Source: Charina bottae
Taxonomy: Eukaryota > Chordata > Lepidosauria > Squamata > Charinaidae
DNA: 64,000 nt
NCBI GenBank assembly: GCA_023362775.1
Contig: JALMGJ010000003.1
Coordinates: 177,752,725 to 177,816,724, forward strand
Reading direction: 5' to 3'
Below, in pieces: positions 33,699 to 45,209 of the stretch. A program made the position numbers and the translations under genes. The notes beneath the pieces are model-generated. The model worked only from the letters and a program-made list of their open reading frames with translations, was not told the origin of the DNA and did no database searches. Numbering within the stretch: the first letter of the stretch is position 1; every line of letters starts with the position of its first letter.

Positions 33699-36564
33699 AC
33701 TTAGAGCAATTACATGGAACATCAATGGAGCTAACTCTCCAATTAAAAGAAAACGAATATTTCAATTATTAAATAAATCAAAACCAGATATTACATGCCT
33801 TCAAGAAACCCACATTAAAAAAAACAGAAACAAACTATTTAATAAATAAGAAATTAGGAATAGAATTTACAACAGCGAATGAAAAAAAATGGAGTAGTTA
33901 TATATATAAAAAATCCTATTTAAAACCTAAATTAATAAAAAAAGACGACAAAGGGAGATACATTATAGTCAAAATTGAAAATCAAAATTCTAAAACTTTG
34001 ATAATTGGTATATATGCCCCAAACAATAATCAAAATTTTTTTATAAAGATTTATCAAATACCCTCTTAGAATATACTCAAAATAATTGGATTATAATGGT
34101 AGACCTAAATAGAGTAGTTTCACCAAAATTAGATAGAGAAACTTATAATCAATCAAATAATTATCAAGGTAAACTACCTAAAGAATTTTTTGAAATGATA
34201 AACAACTTAACATTGATAGATGCCTGGAGAAGCAAAAATAGAACAATTAGAGATTATACATTTTATTCTAATAGGCATAAATCATTATCCAGAATAGATA
34301 TGATATGGATATCAAAAAACTTAGAAAACAAAATTAAAGAAGTAATAATTTTACCAAAAACCTTATCCGACCATAATCCAGTGCAAATAACTCTGAAGAT
34401 AAATTTAAAAAACTATAGATGTAGACTAAATGAAAATATTTTGAAAAATAAAGAAAATCTGGAAGATCTACAAAAGAAATTGAAAGAATTTTTCTAATGG
34501 AACATAAATACAGAAGTAAAATTAGAAACTGTATGGGAGGCTAGTAAAGCTTTTATGAGGGGACAGTTTATATCCCTAAATAATTATCAAAGAAAATCAG
34601 CACAAAAAAAATTACAAACAATTCTAGACCAAATCAAGGAAAAAGAAAAAGAACTGCAAAACAAAAATAAAAATAAAAAAGAAGAAATTCTAAAACAAAT
34701 CAAAATATTACAATTGCAACTAAAAATTTATATGACTGAAGAGATTGATAAAAAATTGAAATAGATAAAACAAAGAAATTTTGAACAAGCAAACAAGCCA
34801 GGCAGATGGCTGGCGTATAAATTAAGAAAAGAAAGAGAAAAACGAATAATTTCTAAAATAAAGGAAAATAATGTTGATTTAATTCACAATGAGGAAATTA
34901 AAAAAGCCTTTCATACCTATTACACAAAATTATATAGAACACAACAAATACCACTGGAAAAAATTGAAAAATATATTCAGAAATGTAAATTAAAAAAAAA
35001 TCCAATGAACAAAAAGAATAACATAATTTGATTACAACACAAGAAATAAAGGATGCAATTAAAAAATTGAAAACAGGCAAAACCCCAGGTACAGATGGAC
35101 TCTCTGCAGGCTATTACAAGCAATTTAAAGAACAAATTATAGAGCCAATTAAAAATTTATTCAATTTAATATTAGAAGGAAACAAAATACCGCAATCGTG
35201 GACGGAAGCAAGAATCACTCTAATCCCAAAAGAAAATCAAGAACCAACGGAATGTCAAAACTACAGACCGATCTCCCTATTAAATAACGATTACAAAATA
35301 TTTACTATGATACTGGCAGAAAGATTAAAGAAAGTTCTACAAAAATTAATAAATCAAGATCAAAACGGATTTCTTCCAAGTAGACAAATAAACGAAAATT
35401 TACGTACAGTTATAAATTTGGTGGAATATGCACACATACATAATGAAAAACCAATAATGTTATTATTTCTAGATGCAGAAAAAGCCTTCGACAACGTCAA
35501 TTGGGATTTTTTAATCAAAACATTAGAACACAGGAACTTTGGAGATAAATTTATAAAGGCAATACAAGCCATATACAGAACACAAAAAGCCAAAATCATA
35601 ATAAATGAAGAAGAAACACAAGATTGTAACATAGAAAAAGGCACCCGTCAAGGATGTCCGTTATCTCCACTATTATTTATACTAGTATTGGAATGTCTAT
35701 TGGAAGAAATTAGAAAAGATGAAAACTTAAAAGGAATTAAAATAAAAAAAGAAACGTATAAATTAAAAGCGTTTGCTGATGATTTGGTTATAACATTGCA
35801 AAATCCCACAGATTCTGTAGATAATTTAAATAAAAAAATACAAGAATATGGCGAAGTAGCAGGATTCAAAATAAATAAACAAAAAACTAAAATGATAAAT
35901 TTAAATATGACAAAGAAAGATTGAACTGAATTAGAACAAAAAACAGGATTCCAAAATGTAAAACAAATAAAATACCTAGGAATACAGAATTTAAGGCATG
36001 AAATTAGCTATGAAGATTGGCAAAATATATGGACAAAAAATATTAAATTTACATTGAGCAATAATCTAAAAGAAAATATATACAAAATGATGCTTAGGTG
36101 GTACATGTCTCCTGAGAAGTTGTTCAAAATGAAACATATCAATTCAAATCTATGTTGGAAATGCAAAACAAAAGTTGGTTCAATGTATCATGTGTGGTGG
36201 GCATGTAAGAAAACAAAAAAATATTGGGATAAAATACATTTGTGTATCTGTAAAATTTTGGAAACAAATATGGAAAAAAAACCCAGAAATCTACCTACTG
36301 GGATTAATGGAAAAAAAGATGAACAATAACAGCAAAAAACTATTATTATATCTAACAACAACAGCAAGAATTACTTTTGCACAATACTGGAAACAAGAAT
36401 GTACTCCGACAATAGAAGAATGGATCATAAAACTAATGGAAATCACTCAAATGGACAGGCTAACAAATTTAATGAAAGATGAAGAATTGGAGAACTATAA
36501 ATTGATATGGAACCCCTTTTTAAAATATATACAAAAGGAATACATGATTAAATTAAGTATATAA
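33691..36564 (+). pseudogene. L1 ORF2 (endonuclease and RT), multiply broken
   Basis: Starts MSELRAITWNINGANSPIKR with the endonuclease motif LQETH; later VDLNRVV (from GDFN), SRIDMIWIS and SDHNPV are visible. RT (35028-35924) is open for about 298 residues with GTDGLSAGYYKQF, YRPISLLN, FLDAEKAFDNV, GTRQGCPLSP and FADDL (about 35770). After KYLGIQ (about 35975) the text jumps to a C-terminal segment with CWKC...HVWWAC (36150-36215), so about 1 kb is missing. Stops occur in the endonuclease and linker. Confidence 0.9.
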
Positions 36565-38019
36565 AATTATAAGTGAAAGAAATAAGAGAAAAGTAAATGT
36601 ATTAGAAGATCTAGAATGAATAAGATATTGAAATTTATGAAATATAATGAAATAATTATAAAAATGAAATATGAAAGGGATAAAAAAGAAAAAAGAGGGG
36701 GAAAGGAATAAGAAAAGCTATGTAAATAAATATGAAACAAAAAAATTTTTTGTGAAGAAAACGAAGTATTTTAAAAGTCTATAATATATGTTGTCATTTT
36801 TTTCTTTATTATTTTGTTTTTTTTTCTTTTCTTCCTTTTATTGTCCTTTTTGTATGTAAAGATGTCTGAAATGTAAATATGTTGTACACATTGTAAGTAT
36901 ATGTATAATTGTTTATATGTGTTTAATATATATTTTAAATAATAAAAATTTATATAGCAAAAAAAAAGAGTGATAGAAAGGTTTTTTTTAAGACTGAGAT
37001 TGGGATTTTTATTGAGATGCTGGATGAAGATTGGATAATGGAGTTGGAGAAATCTAAGGGAGAGAGTGAACTGCAAGCCATAAGTAAAATCGATCTCCTG
37101 GTGGAATGCCATGAAAAAAACCTGGAATCTTTGAGGAGGGCAGTTGGGCTGTTTGATTCTTTTAAGAGGAAAGCTCTGTGTACATTGTGGGGATATGTAA
37201 CTGCTCTGGTTTATTTTGAAGTGGGATAAGGGTTGAAGAATGTTCATCTGGTTTGCTTTAGGGATTTGATTGATGCTATTTGCGTTTAAAGATTTGGATT
37301 TACTGTTTTGAATTGGCTTTGTTTTTTGGGTCTATTAAGATTAAAATTATTAAAACTGTTATAATAGGGTTAAACAATGTTTATTTGGTTTGCTTTAAGG
37401 ATTTGATTGATGTTATTCCCTTTTAAAGATATGGAATTACTGTTTTGAATTCGCTTTGTTTTTTTGGGTTTATTAAGATTGGGATTATTAAAAATGTTGT
37501 ACTATTAAGTATAAAAGCAGACAACCTATGTGCTTTTTAATTTGATTCTTATCATAGTAGACAGAAATTTATAGAATAGAGGTAGGAAGGGAATAATTAA
37601 ATATGTTTTACCTTTTGGAGGGGAGAAAAATGTTTAGGAGGTTTATATGAATTTTTTCCCTTTATTTTAATATAAGTGGGAGGAGTAAATGTACTTAGTG
37701 ATTTTTATTATGGGATAAAGTGGAATGACTTATAGAAATTATGTGGTGTTTTGGTTTAATATAGAATAAGAGATTGATTATGGAAATTTTCTATATCCTT
37801 GCTGTTAAAAGTCAGAAGCCACATCTTTTGTAAATTAAAAAAAATTGTCTTGTTTCTGCACTTTTTTAGGTTTTTTCTTTCTTTGTAGTTTTTTCTTTCT
37901 TTGTAGTTTTTATTCTTTTCTTGAAACCTAATAAAATTTACTATAAAACAGGGAAAACTGAAAAGGATACCTACGTTGTTTAGAAACCATTATATATTTA
38001 AAACAGTATAAAATTATTT

Positions 38020-38280
38020 TTCCCTGGAGAAGTACCAGGACCTGAAGGAGGAACTAGAGAAGATGTGGAAAGTAAAGGTCAAAGTGGTCCCCGTGATGGT
38101 AGGGGCACTTGGGGCTGTGACTCCCAAGCTGGGAGAGTGGCTCCAACAGATCCCAGGACCAACATCAGAGCACTCTGTCCAGAAGAGTGCAGAGCTAGAA
38201 ACAGCTAAGATACTGCGCAGAACCCTCAAACTCCCAGGCCTCTGGTAGAGGACCCGAGGTTGAGGAAGACACATACCACC
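38020..38280 (+). pseudogene. Non-LTR retrotransposon ORF2 C-terminal remnant
   Basis: Reads EKYQDLKEELEKMWKVKVKV, VPVMVGALGAVTPKLGEWL and ILRRTLKLPG. This matches, from memory, the final segment of a vertebrate non-LTR element ORF (KYQDL...WN.KV.VVPVVIGALG...ARILRKVL). The clade is uncertain. It lies just left of the copia element and is cut by it or ends there. Confidence 0.55.
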
Positions 38281-38330
38281 CATAGGGGTGAGGAGGGATT
38301 ATACACACACAAACACACAAACATATTTTA

Positions 38331-38763
38331 TGTGGGTGTGGGTGTTTTCTTGCATATGCAAGAAAGCATTTGGCATTAGAGACCAGTAATGACGCCAGGC
38401 ATTGCAGTAAACCAGTTGTATTAGTCATTCATACAAAAACAGATATTTACAGTTCTCTTCCAGATCCCTGGAAGTATTAAAATCTTTCACCACACACCAG
38501 AAAAGAGAGGCGGAGAAGAAGTAGTAGTAGGAAGCAGGCAGGCAGGAGAAGGCAGACTCTTTTATACTTTTCAACCTGGATCACCTGATGCCTGACCCAC
38601 TGTCCTTTCAACCTTTTAACCCAAGAGCACCTGATGCCTGACCTTTTGACTCTGTAACCTTTTAACCTGAGAGCACCTGATGCCTGACCTTAACATGTGC
38701 AGGTGCTTAATTAACAAGGCTTATTACTTTGTGACTTATGCCTTAAAGAATAATACACCAACA
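38331..38763 (-). repeat. copia 3' LTR
   Basis: 433 bp. It matches the right LTR over nearly its full length, including agaaagcatttggcattaga and the repeated cacctgatgcctgacc motif, with a few substitutions. It ends accaaca next to the polypurine tract. The left outer end reads tgtgggtg instead of tgttggtg. Confidence 0.92.
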
Positions 38764-38774
38764 CTCCTCTTATT
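38764..38774 (-). promoter_or_regulatory. Polypurine tract of the copia element
   Basis: On the minus strand aataagaggag directly precedes the 3' LTR. This purine run is where plus-strand DNA synthesis would be primed. Confidence 0.75.
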
Positions 38775-39056
38775 ATACTAAAGATGGAAGTCCCAAACCT
38801 ATTTTGTCAGTTAACTCCTTGTGTTTTACAAGGAGTTACAAAGCAAGGGGCTTTGTTAAAAAATCAGCGATCATGTCTTTTGAATCACAGTACTTCAACA
38901 CGATTTCACCTTTGGCTATTAAATCCTTGACATGATGGTATCGTATGTCAATATGCTTAGTTCTGTTTCTACAACCCTCAGACTGTGCCATATGAATACA
39001 AGCCTAATTATCTTCAAAAACAGTTACAGGCTGGTTCAATTCTATGCCTATGTCTT

Positions 39057-39332
39057 TTAACAGTTGTTTAAACCATACAACCTCGCTACAGATTTGTCTA
39101 GGCTATAAAATTCTGCTTCTGCCATAGAAAGATCAACAAGTGTCTGTTTCCTAGAATGCCAGGCAATTGTTGAGCCAGCATACTGTATTACAGCTCCAGA
39201 TGTTGATTTACGATCACTGAGGTTTTCTTCCCAGTCTGAATCAGCATATGCCTGTAATTTTTCTGTCCCAGAGGCAGAAAGTCTCAGACAGTAATCCTTT
39301 GTGCCTTGCAAATACCTAAACGGTCTTTTCAA
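39057..39332 (-). pseudogene. copia RNase H
   Basis: Contains LQAYADSDWEENLSDRKSTS, GAVIQYAGSTIAWHSRKQ and MAEAEFYSL, the classical copia RNase H signature (ADSDWA.D...RKSTSG, S.AEAEY). The C-terminal end beyond 39057 is decayed. Confidence 0.88.
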
Positions 39333-39528
39333 TGCTGCTTTCCAGTAGATGTGGGTTTTTCTACTTGTCTGCTTAAAATTGAAACAGAATTAGAAATATC
39401 TGGGTGAGAATGATTTGCAATGTACAATAAACTTCCAATCGCAGATCTAAACCCATCTGCCTCATATAACTCAGGTTTTCAGGGATGGAACTAGTCTCTT
39501 GATTTTATTACTTTGGCTTACCAGAAAA

Positions 39529-40250
39529 CTACCATAAGTAATTTGTTACTATGCCAAGATTCTTTAATGTAAAATTGTTCTTCATGTATGTTTCAAAATC
39601 ATGTCGTTCTTTATCTGATGAGGTAAGTAGCAATAAATCATCAACATACAAACACAAATACATAAAACTTTGCTTTTCTTTCTTGACATAAACACATGGA
39701 TCTGCTTTCCCTTTTTCAAAACCAAAAAATTGCAGTGTTTTTTCTAATTTTAGGTTCCAGCAGTGAGCTGCTTGTTTTTGTAGTTCACACACCAAATTTT
39801 TACCTTGTTCAAAACCAGGTGGTTGTTGCATGTACAATTTCTGGTCTAATTGACCATACAAAAATGCAGTTTGAATATCATAATGATAAACTGACATCCC
39901 TTTAATTGCAGCAACTTTCAACATCAACCTGATTGATTCACCCTTTGTAACAGGTGCAAAAGTTTTGTCAAAATCCAAATGTTTTGAGAAAATCCTTTAG
40001 CAACTAACCTTGCTTTGTATTTTTGAATTTTCCCACTAGTATCCTTTTTTAGTTTGAAGACCCACCTACAACCCAGACAACATTCATTGGGAGGTAGATT
40101 AACTAAATTCAAAGTTTTATTTTCTTTCAAGGAATCTAATTCCTGTTGCATTGCATCATACCAGCATTTTGCAATCTCAGGTGGCATATCATTTATTTGC
40201 TGTAAAGTTTCTTGTTCAGAGTAAACGTGGAAAGCTTTGACTGCATCCAC
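39529..40250 (-). pseudogene. copia reverse transcriptase
   Basis: From CRWVFKLKKDTSGKIQKYKA and RLVAKGFSQ (about 40060-39990) through DKTFAPVTKGESIRLML, VYHYDIQTAFLYGQL, MQQPPGF and CLYVDDLLLLTSS. The YVDD box is present. A frame break near 39975 separates the GFSQ and DFDKTFAPV segments, and another lies near 39530, so the enzyme is interrupted. Confidence 0.9.
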
Positions 40251-40259
40251 CTGAAAACA

Positions 40260-41144
40260 TTGAGGAAGAATACCTTTATTACTCCTCTGAGACCTGCAAG
40301 GTATTACAGGGCTAACAACCTGTCTTCCATCACTTTCCTGAGTAGCATCTGTCTCATCAGACAGATTTACAGCTTGCTCTTCTCGTTTAATGATCTCATT
40401 TGGCAAAGAATCTTGTGGAATGCTATCAGCAAGTTCTTGCCGTTGCCCTGGTGTCAAATCAACTTGAGAACTGGAATTTAATTTTTCCCAGTTTTGTTCT
40501 ACAAACGAAGCACTTTTGCTAATTATTAATTTATTGTCTAACATGAACCTGTAGCTTCTTTGGCTTTGTTCATACCCAACAAAAATAGCTTTCTTTGTTT
40601 TGGAACCCCCTTTTCTCCTTTGTTGTTTTGGCACATGAACCCATGCAGCACTGCCAAAAACTCTGAGATGGTTCACTTTTGGTTTCATACCATAAAACAA
40701 ATGAAATGGAGTGTCCTCAATCACACAATTAAACAGTCTGTTCTGAACATAACAGGCAGTTTATACTGCTTCACCCCAAAACTTAAAAGGTAATTTTGCA
40801 TCTTTAAGCAAGCACATCATAGCTTCTTGAAGCGTTCTACCTTTCCTTTCAGCAACTCCATTTTGCTGAGGAGTGTAAGGGTTAGAAAGTATTTGTTCTA
40901 TTCCCTTCTCTGTCAGGAATTGTTTAAAAGCGTTGGAAAGAAATTACCCTCCTCGGTCAGATAGTAGGGCAGACACAGGTTTTGGAAATTTTCCATTTGC
41001 CCATGTTACAAAACTCCTAAATTTATCAAATGTCTCATCTTTATGTTTCAATAGATAGATAAATGTATATCTTGAAAAATCATCAATTATGGTCATTATA
41101 AATGTTGCTTGTCCCAAATTTGGAGCAAAAGGACCAATAATGTC
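40260..41144 (-). pseudogene. copia integrase core and linker
   Basis: Minus-strand reading gives DIIGPFAPNLGQATFIMTII, DDFSRYTFIYLLKHKDE, SDRGG, a stop, then FLSNAFKQF, PYTPQQNGVAERKGR and TACYVQNRLFN. The three acidic catalytic positions (D, D, E in NGVAERK) are recognisable. The stop at about 40948 falls where DRGGEF is expected. Then come HLFYGMKPKVNHLRVFG and the variable acidic linker leading to RT. The N-terminal zinc region lies on the other side of the L1-like insertion. Confidence 0.88.
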
Positions 41145-41159
41145 AGAATGAACAATTTC

Positions 41160-43638
41160 TTTAAATTTTATTAGATTTTTAAATATACAAAGCTAAAAGT
41201 TAAAAATGAAATGAAAATAGAAATACAAATTAAAAGGGAAAGAAAAGAAAAGTGCAGTAAAGAAAAAAGAAAGAAAGAAAAAGACAAACATAGAAATTGG
41301 ATAACCTCCGATCCATCTATGGTCATAAGAATAGAATAGATAGTTTGTTTTTACATGCTGGCTATTCATATAACATTCATATATTTTTCTTGTCTATTAT
41401 ATACTATTTATATATAATCTAATCATCAAAACCCCATATTAGCTTTACTCCTCCTACTTTTTGCAAATAGTCCATCAAAAGTTTCCACTCTTTAAAAAAT
41501 AATAATTTGAATTTTCTTTTAGTAAACAAATCAATTTGTCAATTTCTGCCATTTCTAATAGTTTCAACATCCATTCCTGTATTGCTGGTACACTTTAATT
41601 TTTCCAATACTGTGAATATAAAAGTAAAAAAAAAAAAGTTTTATTTGTACATCCCAAATTCCAAATAAAAAAAAGAAAAAATTCTGGTTTGAATCTTTTA
41701 AGTTATACCCAACCCTGCTATTTTTAATCTCTCACTATAATATTTCTTCAGATTTTGCTCTTTTATAACTTTCCTCACAAAATATATCAATATATCTCTT
41801 GGCACTTTCTTATCTCTAACGTAGCGTGAATTAACTCTGAAGATTTTATCTATCTCAGAGTCCATGTCTTCTTCTATCTCTAAATATTGAGCTAAAGCAC
41901 CAACTATATATTTTCTCATGTTCTCATCTAATTTTTCTGGAATTCCTCTCAATCTCAAAATGAATTTCTTTTCTCTCATTTCTACTAATGCAATAGCATC
42001 TAAATTATATTCCATATCTTTAGTAATGGAATCTGATTTAATCTCCAATTTCTTAACCTGTCCTTGTGTCTCTTTAAATTCCCCTAATAGAGTATTTGCA
42101 ACTTCTTTGACATTCTGTATTTCATTTCTAAATTCTTTTTTTAAATCTTCCTTCATCACTTCCATTTTTTTCTCTACTTGTTGGCCTAGAAGATTGTCCA
42201 TTTTTTTGTCCATTTTTATATCTAAAGAGGCAATTAAGTCATCCATCTTTTTCTCCAAAGTAGCAGTTAAATCATCCATCTTTTTCTCCAAGGCAATAGT
42301 TGAATCATCCATTTTTTTGTTCAGTGCTATAATCGCATCCAATATTTTTTCCATGTCTAATGTTGGTACTTCTGAAGGTGCAGCCATGGACTCCTTTTCC
42401 TTATCTCTATCCCTCTTCACTCTTGCAGCCGCAGTAACCAGGTTGTATATAATATTCCTATAAAGAGAAAAGAAAAATAACAGAAGGCAAAAGAAAACAA
42501 CTATAAACAGTAAAAAGAGAAAAGGGAAGGAGGAGGGATAAAAGTTATTAAAAATTCAAAAGAAAAAAGGAGAAGAGAGAAAAAAAATTCCATATACAAT
42601 AAAAAATTAAGAAATAAAAATAATACTGCCTTTTCTTAATAGATGTTGCATAAAAAAAAGGGCAGAATGTACTTTGGTAAAATCAACAGTTCTCACATGG
42701 AAAAAATAGAAGATAAGAGTACAACGGGTATGTCCTTTAGCTGTAGTCAAAATATCCTTGAAAATATAATAACAATCCAGTTCTCAGGCAAGCTTATAAT
42801 CACAAGCCCCAAAGAGGAGAGAGGAAAAAAGAAAAAAGGGGGGGAGAGAGAGAGCTTCAGCTCTAAATGTCTTTACTCTCCAAGATAAAATGTAACAAAA
42901 AGGTCTATTAAAATCCCATATAATAAGGAAATTCCAAAAACTGTTCAAAGCAAAGGAACTCCAAAAATACCCTTTATAATCCAAATAATATCCAAACACA
43001 TTACAGGAAAAAAAAGAGAAAAAATGCCATCTCAAGATGAGAAACAGAAGAAAAATAAAATAAAAGGCAGACCATTAATCCATTTGAATTCAAAATCCAG
43101 AGAGGAAAGTAGATTAGTCCCACATAGGTAGATAAGCCATTCATCAATAGTCAATGTCACTCAGTATCACTTAGCTCCGAGTAAAGTCATTATTCTTTAA
43201 ACTTCCACCATTTTCTCAAGTCTTCTTAGCAAGAAAGTTACACAAGCACCAGCAGTATCAATCATGTCCATAGAAGGATCTTAGCAGATAATAAGTAAAG
43301 TTAAAATAAACACAAATATAAATCAGTGACTAAAAGTGCTGAATTTAGGTGCTACTTATCTGAAAAGATTTCGCGGTTTCCTGCAGAGCAATGGCGATGT
43401 TTCTTCCAGTCGCTTTCGCTGCTTCAATTTCCTTTTTCCTGTGGTGGAAAAGTGGGAATTGGGAAAGAGCGGCGATTCCAGCGACCCTTGTGGTCTATCT
43501 TCTGATCCCCTTTTCTTCAAAGGGGAAATTTCAGCGGTTTTGTCTCTTTAAAAACTGCTGCAGGCAGGCAAACCGCGGAGCCGAGACAGGAGCGCTCGTC
43601 TCAGCGCACCGACATATTCAGCACCCGGAAGCGATCTG
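41160..43638 (-). mobile_element. L1-related element with ORF1 only (family A, copy 2)
   Basis: The perfect 15-bp duplication agaatgaacaatttc (41145-41159 and 43639-43653) splits the copia pol. The 2479-bp element is minus-oriented: GC-rich 5' UTR (43638 to 42430), ORF1 (42420-41698), AT-rich tail with no ORF2 and a left end reading tttaaattttattagat. 5' UTR and 3' end match copy 1 at 8800-11087. Complete ends with no ORF2 in two independent copies resemble the HAL1 situation in mammals. Confidence 0.85.
41698..42420 (-). CDS. L1-type ORF1 protein in an ORF2-less element
   Basis: 240 residues, open. The first ATG is at 42420; a more conventional start may be the internal Met at residue 12 (MAAPSEVPTLDMEKIL). 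Heptad-like repeats of KKMDD.TA.LEKKMDDL occur at residues 35-80, then a coiled coil to about 150. The RRM has FILRLRGIPEKLDENMRKYI and RDKKVPRDILIYFVRK. The ORF ends soon after SERLKIAGLGIT, without the C-terminal domain, so it is truncated relative to full L1 ORF1p. Such a protein would bind RNA and could aid trans-mobilisation. Confidence 0.75.
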   Translation of the reverse strand: MKRDRDKEKESMAAPSEVPTLDMEKILDAIIALNKKMDDSTIALEKKMDDLTATLEKKMDDLIASLDIKMDKKMDNLLGQQVEKKMEVMKEDLKKEFRNEIQNVKEVANTLLGEFKETQGQVKKLEIKSDSITKDMEYNLDAIALVEMREKKFILRLRGIPEKLDENMRKYIVGALAQYLEIEEDMDSEIDKIFRVNSRYVRDKKVPRDILIYFVRKVIKEQNLKKYYSERLKIAGLGIT

Positions 43639-43653
43639 AGAATGAACAATTTC

Positions 43654-44334
43654 AAGAGGTCTAGTTGTAACTCTGTCTCTGTGCTTACTCACAGGAGCCT
43701 TCTGTGTTTTCCATTCTTTGCAAACTACATAGTCCAGATATTTATCACAAGGTTTCAACTTCAGGTCAGCACATAGCTGTGGCATTTGTGCTATGTATCT
43801 AAAATTAGCATGACCAAATCTCCTGTGCATCAGCTGTATGCACTGATCATGAATTGGGATGTTGCCAATTACAGCTTTTGCAGCTTGGCTTTTAGCATTC
43901 TGTACTACGTACAATGAATCTCTTTGTACACAATTTGCACAGAACTTAACATTCTTACGTATCTCACAACTATCTTTCTTAAATGTTATGACATAACCAG
44001 CTGCTACTAATTGGGCTACAGATAAAAGGTTTGTCTGTAATTTTGGAACAAACAGCACACCTTTAACAGTCTCTCCCAAACAAGACAGATACATGTCACC
44101 TTGACCCATGATTTTGGTTGTAGACCTATCAGCCAAAGAAACACTTTGCCGATTAGTTTTAGACAGTGAAATGAAAGAACATTTATAATTTGATAAGTGA
44201 CAATTAGCACCAGAATCTAACACCCAGACATCAGAATTAAAGTTTTCATGAACCTGTGCGATGTGGGTTGTCTGAAGAGCCTTCTTCCACATTGCCTCTT
44301 TGTTCTTTTTTCCTGTCTTTCGATCTTTGGACAA
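43654..44334 (-). pseudogene. copia protease and integrase zinc domain
   Basis: VWVLDSGANCHLSNYKCSF holds the aspartic protease active site (DSGA), followed by the usual KGVLFVPKLQTNLLSVAQLV segment. HRRFGHANFRYIAQMPQL...CDKYLDYVVCKEWKTQK is the GAG-pre-integrase / HHCC module. The frame runs up to the L1-like insertion; the core resumes at 41144. Largely intact as read. Confidence 0.9.
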
Positions 44335-44340
44335 TAAATT

Positions 44341-45043
44341 ACAGTTTTTTTGTAGATGTCCAGCTGATCTGCAATTAAAACATCAGCGGCTGGCTAGAGC
44401 TGTTGCTTCAGCCTGGTTGCCCTTCCCTTCCCTTGCTTTTTCACGTTGCAGCTTACCAGAAGAAATGGGTGGAGACAAGTGCCGTTCCTGTTGTTTCTCC
44501 CACTCAGCAAGCAGCCAAGGAACATACGAAGGAGTAAGTTCAGCCTTAGGCATTGCTTCCAGGGTGGAAATTAACGTATCCCACATTTCATTCAGTGAAG
44601 ATAAAATAAAATGGTTTTGTCAGAGGTGTAAATTCCATACCTCTGTCTTGCAATTCAACAAACAGCTACTGTATGAGTGTAAATGCTCAGGCAAACTGCC
44701 CTCTTCTGATAAAAAAAGCTTTATAAAGTTTTCTAGTCAGGGAAACTTTACTTCCTGCTGTTGCTTTCACATACATGTCTCTCACTGCATTCCAAAATTG
44801 TTTTGCAGACTGCAAACCATGCACATTCACTAGCTGATTCTCTTCAACTCCCAAAATAATGGACGCTCTGGCACGTTCATCCTGTCTGAGCCATGCATTA
44901 CTGGGGTTCACTGGAGTTGGTTCACCTATTGGAGTCCATAAATCTTCCCTCCGAAGGAACATTTCCATTTTTAAACTCCAGTTTATGTAGTTTGTTTCTG
45001 ACAGACGTTCCAGCGGCATTCCTGAGGACTGATAAGTAGCCAT
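44341..45043 (-). pseudogene. copia gag with zinc knuckle
   Basis: Starts MATYQSSGMPLERLSETNYI and continues NWSLKMEMFLRREDLWTPI, AWLRQDERARASIILGVEEN and KQFWNAVRDMY, the UBN2-type gag of copia elements. A frame change near 44690 leads to a segment ending in a CX2CX4HX4C knuckle at 44341-44382 (CFNC, then H and C). A stop sits immediately before the knuckle. Confidence 0.85.
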
Positions 45044-45195
45044 GACTCCTTTCTTCGTAAATCACCTCAGCTCAGCTTTTTCTGCAAACTAATAGCAGCT
45101 AGAAATCTCCAGGCAGCTTCAAAGAAAAACATTTCACTGGTCTTTGTTCACTTATCTTCAGATGCAAACAAGATGAGCTGGTCTCTCTATGCTCT

Positions 45196-45209
45196 CTGGG
45201 CCCATAACC
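45196..45209 (-). promoter_or_regulatory. copia primer binding site, half-tRNA type
   Basis: The plus strand reads ctgggcccataacc, identical to the anticodon stem-loop region of initiator tRNA-Met, and abuts the LTR start at 45210. Drosophila copia primes from an internal cleavage of the same tRNA, so the mode appears conserved. On the minus (element) strand this is the complement the tRNA fragment would anneal to. Confidence 0.85.

Larger units (their letters stand above)
32007..36966 (+). mobile_element. L1 LINE, 5 kb, full 5' end but internally deleted
   Basis: A perfect 15-bp duplication agagtgatagaaagg lies at 31992-32006 and 36967-36981. The element has a 0.8 kb 5' UTR starting gacttccggggtggagac, ORF1, ORF2 and a 3' UTR ending aataataaaaatttatatag plus an A tail. 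ORF2 has frameshifts, stops and an internal deletion near 35985, so the copy is dead. It disrupts the family B ORF. Confidence 0.93.
31826..37229 (+). pseudogene. Family B small ORF, outer copy, split by the L1 insertion
   Basis: The first exon-like part 31826-32006 starts with MEDFKQFFSDLHQDFKQ. The frame continues at 36982-37229, beyond the L1 and its second target duplication, through MLDEDWIMELEKSKGESELQ to a stop. Skipping the L1 gives 142 codons without a stop. The protein looks helical and charged, with a hydrophobic end (TLWGYVTALVYF). No zinc knuckle, RRM or RT motif is seen. An ORF kept open in a non-autonomous element hints at past selection, but one copy is weak proof. Confidence 0.6.
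29389..37949 (+). mobile_element. Short-ORF L1-like element (family B), outer copy
   Basis: A 10-bp duplication agggaaaact (29379-29388 and 37950-37959) bounds it. Its own sequence survives in three pieces: 29389-29687, 31423-32006 and 36982-37949, about 1.85 kb in total. It has a 5' UTR, a 142-codon ORF and a roughly 0.7 kb AT-rich 3' UTR ending cctaataaaattta. No endonuclease or RT. It was hit by an opposite-strand copy of its own family (29688-31407) and by an L1 (32007-36966). Confidence 0.82.
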
